Assembly (NCBI GenBank): GCA_036311285.1
Contig: JAXJQF010000140.1
Coordinates: forward strand, 1-8,181
Source: JAXJQF01 sp036311285
GTDB lineage: Bacteria; Pseudomonadota; Gammaproteobacteria; Enterobacterales; Succinivibrionaceae
Direction: 5' to 3'
Length of the DNA: 8,181 nucleotides
Part shown: positions 5,989 to 8,181 of the stretch, one piece after another
How positions within the stretch are numbered: the first letter of the stretch is position 1
Layout of the letters: each line of letters begins with the position of its first letter
Translations under genes and position numbers: made by a program
The notes under the pieces: model-generated
The model's input: only the letters and a program-made list of their open reading frames with translations
The model's database searches: none
Told to the model about the DNA's origin: nothing

Positions 5989-8159
5989 TTAATCGTAAAA
6001 TATCTATATTAGTACTTATGATGGTAACTTTGTTTGCCACTAGTTCTTATGCTAACGATTGTATTGATATTCGTGGGCCTAGTAATTCATTTTCTAGAAA
6101 TGACACTTTATGTAATGAAGATGGAACTGTTAAAGCTAAGAAGATTACTAAAGATGTTACAAAGAAAGCTAATAAGAATAAAGAACTAAATGTAATTGAA
6201 CAAGATGGACATGAAAGCTTGTCAGCTTCGTTAATTACATTTTTAGATTCAAATGCAAATAAAAAAGAAAAGCAAAAGATTGTAGTTCGTGTAGATAAAA
6301 TTGATAAAGAAAAGGAAAGAAACAAATTAAAGGAAGAGGTTGCACTAAAAGATTGTGTTATCCCGACACCTTTGCCTGATGTTGAAGTTCCATTACCTAA
6401 AATTGCTCGAGTTAATCTTGAAGAAATCAGAACAACAAGAACAACAACTTCAACTGAAACTTTGTTGGAGTTAATCAATTATTCAAAACCTGATAATTAT
6501 GAAGATTTAGATGATAACCAAATATTAGCAGCTGTTTATCGTCAAAATCCTCACGCTTTTGATAACAATGGTGTTATTGGAAATCAATTTATACGTATCC
6601 CAAGCAGAGGGCGAATGCTTTTAGAGCATGTATCTACAGGTGAAGAAATCTTTAGACTTGCAAAGATCGGTAAGTTAAAGACTTATCGTCAAAAGATTCC
6701 TGCATTAATTATTCCTTGGGAAATTGAAGATAAAATAATTGCTGAAAAAAAAGCAGAAAAGAAAGCTCGTGACGAAGCTTATGAAAAGTTATTAAAAGAA
6801 TATAACGCTTGTATTATTGATAACAAGGTAAAAGCACAGCTTATCCCTGACAACGCGATCGAAAAGGATATAGTTTTAAAGCAAACAGATGAATTAGCAG
6901 ATTCTCTTGCAAATGAAGTTTACTTAAGAGAAATTATTGATAACAAAAATGCTATTAGTAATGCTAATGAAAAGATTGAAAACCTTGAAAAGAAAATAGG
7001 TGATATCTTATCCTTATTAAAGTCTGATGTAATGAAATCTAGTGGAGTTGATAGCGAACTATTATCTACCTTAAAAGATATTAGAGGTGCTATGGCTGAA
7101 CTTCAGACTTTAAAGGATGATATTGAGATTTTAAAGCAAAAGGCAACTACTCAAGAAGAAAAGACATCTGAGATTGTTGCTAGTTCTCAAATAGATGATG
7201 AATTTACTTATATAATTATTGGTAGTATTGCTGGTATATTTTTATTATCTGTTCTAGGTGTAATAGCATTCTTTAAGAAGAAGAAGGATAGTTTACGTCA
7301 AAATCAATTTGCAGATGATGAAGATGATATTGATGTATCTGCAACCGAAACAGATATTTTAGGTAGTATTAAGGTAGATCCTGCTGATTATAATGTAAAA
7401 TCTGCTGACGATGAAAAGGCGGCTGTTGTTCCTAAAATTAAGATTAATGAAAGTGATCCTGCTGCACAAACTCCAGTGCCTCCTGCTGCAAGTGAGCCAC
7501 AATCATCTCAGAGTAATAATGCAACAAAACCAACAGAAGCTCCAGCAGATTCTAATAATTCTTCTGCACTTGGTGATATTCCTAATCTTGAAGCTCCAGA
7601 TGAAAGTATTAGAGAACGTCAAACAGAATCTCCAGACTTGGTGCCGTCTAGACACTTTGATGGTGTTAACGGTGAACCAAAGAGGGATGATACTATCAAA
7701 AATAGTATTGAACCAAAGGTTATTGAAGGTGGCTTAGATTCAAAGAGTAATATAGGTGTTGACTTGTCTAAGCATGACGCTGATGTAATGGACGAATGGA
7801 GTTCTGCATTAAACGAATCTAAAGGCGATGCTCCAAAGAGTGATGCAGATGTAATGGATGAATGGGCGGCAGCTTTAAATGAATCTAAAGAAGAAGCTCC
7901 ACAGAGTGATGCAGATGTAATGGACGAATGGGCGGCAGCTTTAAATGAATCTAAAGAAGAAGCTCCAAAGAGTGATGCAGATGTAATGGATGAATGGGCG
8001 GCAGCTTTAAATGAATCCAAAGAAGAAGCTCCAAAGAGTGATGCAGATGTAATGGACGAATGGGCGGCAGCTTTAAATGAATCTAAAGAAGAAGCTCCAA
8101 AGAGTGACGCAGATGTAATGGATGAATGGGCGGCAGCTCTTAATGAAAGTAAAAAATAG
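5985..8159 (+). CDS. FimV/HubP-like membrane protein with DEWAAAL repeat tail
   Basis: The product has 724 aa from ATG 5985; the ATG at 5979 would add two residues. I prefer 5985 because AAGG (5974-5977) is 7 nt away and the leader frame stop overlaps it. The signal peptide (1-23) ends SSYA. CIDIRGP (26-32) is the paralog signature. Cys124 lies in a proline-rich segment, and the LysM-like domain (about 156-210) contains ILAAVYRQNPHAF and ends IRIP. PALIIPW (239-245), a Lys/Glu coil with Cys276 and a second coiled coil (about 323-398) follow. One membrane span (409-430) precedes KKKK, so the C-terminal 290 residues are cytoplasmic: acidic, then Pro/Ser/Asn-rich (about 490-540), then six DEWAAAL repeats (598-724). 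The topology equals FimV/HubP, peptidoglycan-binding polar organisers that dock partners on an acidic cytoplasmic tail. The family's C-terminal TPR-like domain is not visible; the repeats take its place. A polar-scaffold role is inferred. Confidence 0.85.
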   Translation: MINRKISILVLMMVTLFATSSYANDCIDIRGPSNSFSRNDTLCNEDGTVKAKKITKDVTKKANKNKELNVIEQDGHESLSASLITFLDSNANKKEKQKIVVRVDKIDKEKERNKLKEEVALKDCVIPTPLPDVEVPLPKIARVNLEEIRTTRTTTSTETLLELINYSKPDNYEDLDDNQILAAVYRQNPHAFDNNGVIGNQFIRIPSRGRMLLEHVSTGEEIFRLAKIGKLKTYRQKIPALIIPWEIEDKIIAEKKAEKKARDEAYEKLLKEYNACIIDNKVKAQLIPDNAIEKDIVLKQTDELADSLANEVYLREIIDNKNAISNANEKIENLEKKIGDILSLLKSDVMKSSGVDSELLSTLKDIRGAMAELQTLKDDIEILKQKATTQEEKTSEIVASSQIDDEFTYIIIGSIAGIFLLSVLGVIAFFKKKKDSLRQNQFADDEDDIDVSATETDILGSIKVDPADYNVKSADDEKAAVVPKIKINESDPAAQTPVPPAASEPQSSQSNNATKPTEAPADSNNSSALGDIPNLEAPDESIRERQTESPDLVPSRHFDGVNGEPKRDDTIKNSIEPKVIEGGLDSKSNIGVDLSKHDADVMDEWSSALNESKGDAPKSDADVMDEWAAALNESKEEAPQSDADVMDEWAAALNESKEEAPKSDADVMDEWAAALNESKEEAPKSDADVMDEWAAALNESKEEAPKSDADVMDEWAAALNESKK
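7776..8156 (+). repeat. six tandem 66-bp in-frame repeats (22 aa each)
   Basis: The units start at 7776, 7842, 7908, 7974, 8040 and 8106; the last is cut to 17 codons by the stop. The core is DADVMDEWAAALNESK, followed by EEAPKS. Unit 1 is the most diverged (DEWSSALNESKGD). Units 3 and 5 are identical at base level, and units 2 and 4 differ by two bases. The codon for the Asp before EW alternates GAC, GAT, GAC, GAT, GAC, GAT along the array, which fits expansion by 132-bp pairs. The repeats are richer in G+C than the surrounding gene. Confidence 0.97.
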
Positions 8160-8181
8160 TTATAAATTGATATAAAAATCA

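Noticed and set aside
5858..6040. 60-codon minus-strand frame over the third gene's promoter and signal peptide
   Set aside because: It overlaps the start of a well-supported gene, has no ribosome site and shows only AT-driven Ile/Leu/Asn composition.
7619..8020. Minus-strand frame over the repeat array, and a plus-strand frame at 7411-7737
   Set aside because: Both are shadows of the 5985 gene. The minus frame merely repeats because the DNA does, and the plus frame is biased and has no start signal. The minus-strand frame at 6047-6478 is likewise a shadow.
7776..8156. CRISPR array or satellite
   Set aside because: The units are directly adjacent, without spacers, multiples of three in length and fully in frame with the gene.

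Overview
This is an AT-rich window (about 30% G+C by eye). It carries four convincing genes, all on the + strand, separated by unusually long AT-rich intergenic stretches. Three of the four encode envelope proteins of the FimV/HubP/TspA type: a signal peptide, then a LysM-like domain, and in two cases a single membrane span with a long cytoplasmic tail. The fourth is an AGCS-family sodium:alanine/glycine symporter. FimV-type proteins point to a gammaproteobacterium (or a close relative), here a low-G+C one. I cannot name the genus. Trp is always TGG in the real genes, so the code is standard for TGA.

Layout: 1-500 is non-coding or decayed AT-rich DNA with hairpins and possible promoter elements. 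501-1433 encodes a 310-aa secreted or periplasmic FimV-like protein with no membrane span and no cysteine. A hairpin lies at 1453-1488. 1553-3592 encodes a 679-aa FimV-like protein with one membrane span, followed by a strong intrinsic terminator at 3622-3657. 3661-3975 holds a good promoter candidate at 3881-3910 for the symporter gene (3976-5382), which ends at a second strong terminator (5418-5452). 5494-5849 looks like a decayed small gene of about 118 codons, with one homopolymer frameshift and two nonsense codons. A possible leader peptide (5935-5988) has a stop that overlaps the ATG of the third FimV-like gene (5985-8159, 724 aa). That protein ends in six 22-residue repeats built on DADVMDEWAAALNES.

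The three FimV-like proteins share more than general architecture. Each mature N-terminus carries a short (I/V)-(E/D)-(F/I)-x-x-P signature, followed by a linker and a LysM-like domain ending in (I/K)IP. The two membrane-anchored ones also share a PxLxxPW segment and a cysteine on each side of the LysM-like domain. FimV/HubP proteins are known polar organisers: the periplasmic LysM-like part binds peptidoglycan, and the cytoplasmic tail recruits polarity, chemotaxis, pilus and flagellar factors. By analogy these genes may form a lineage-specific polar or envelope scaffold set. The repeat core DEWAAAL resembles the short N-terminal motif of the flagellar switch protein FliN, which suggests a multivalent docking tail. 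The symporter seems to be an independent transcription unit between them.
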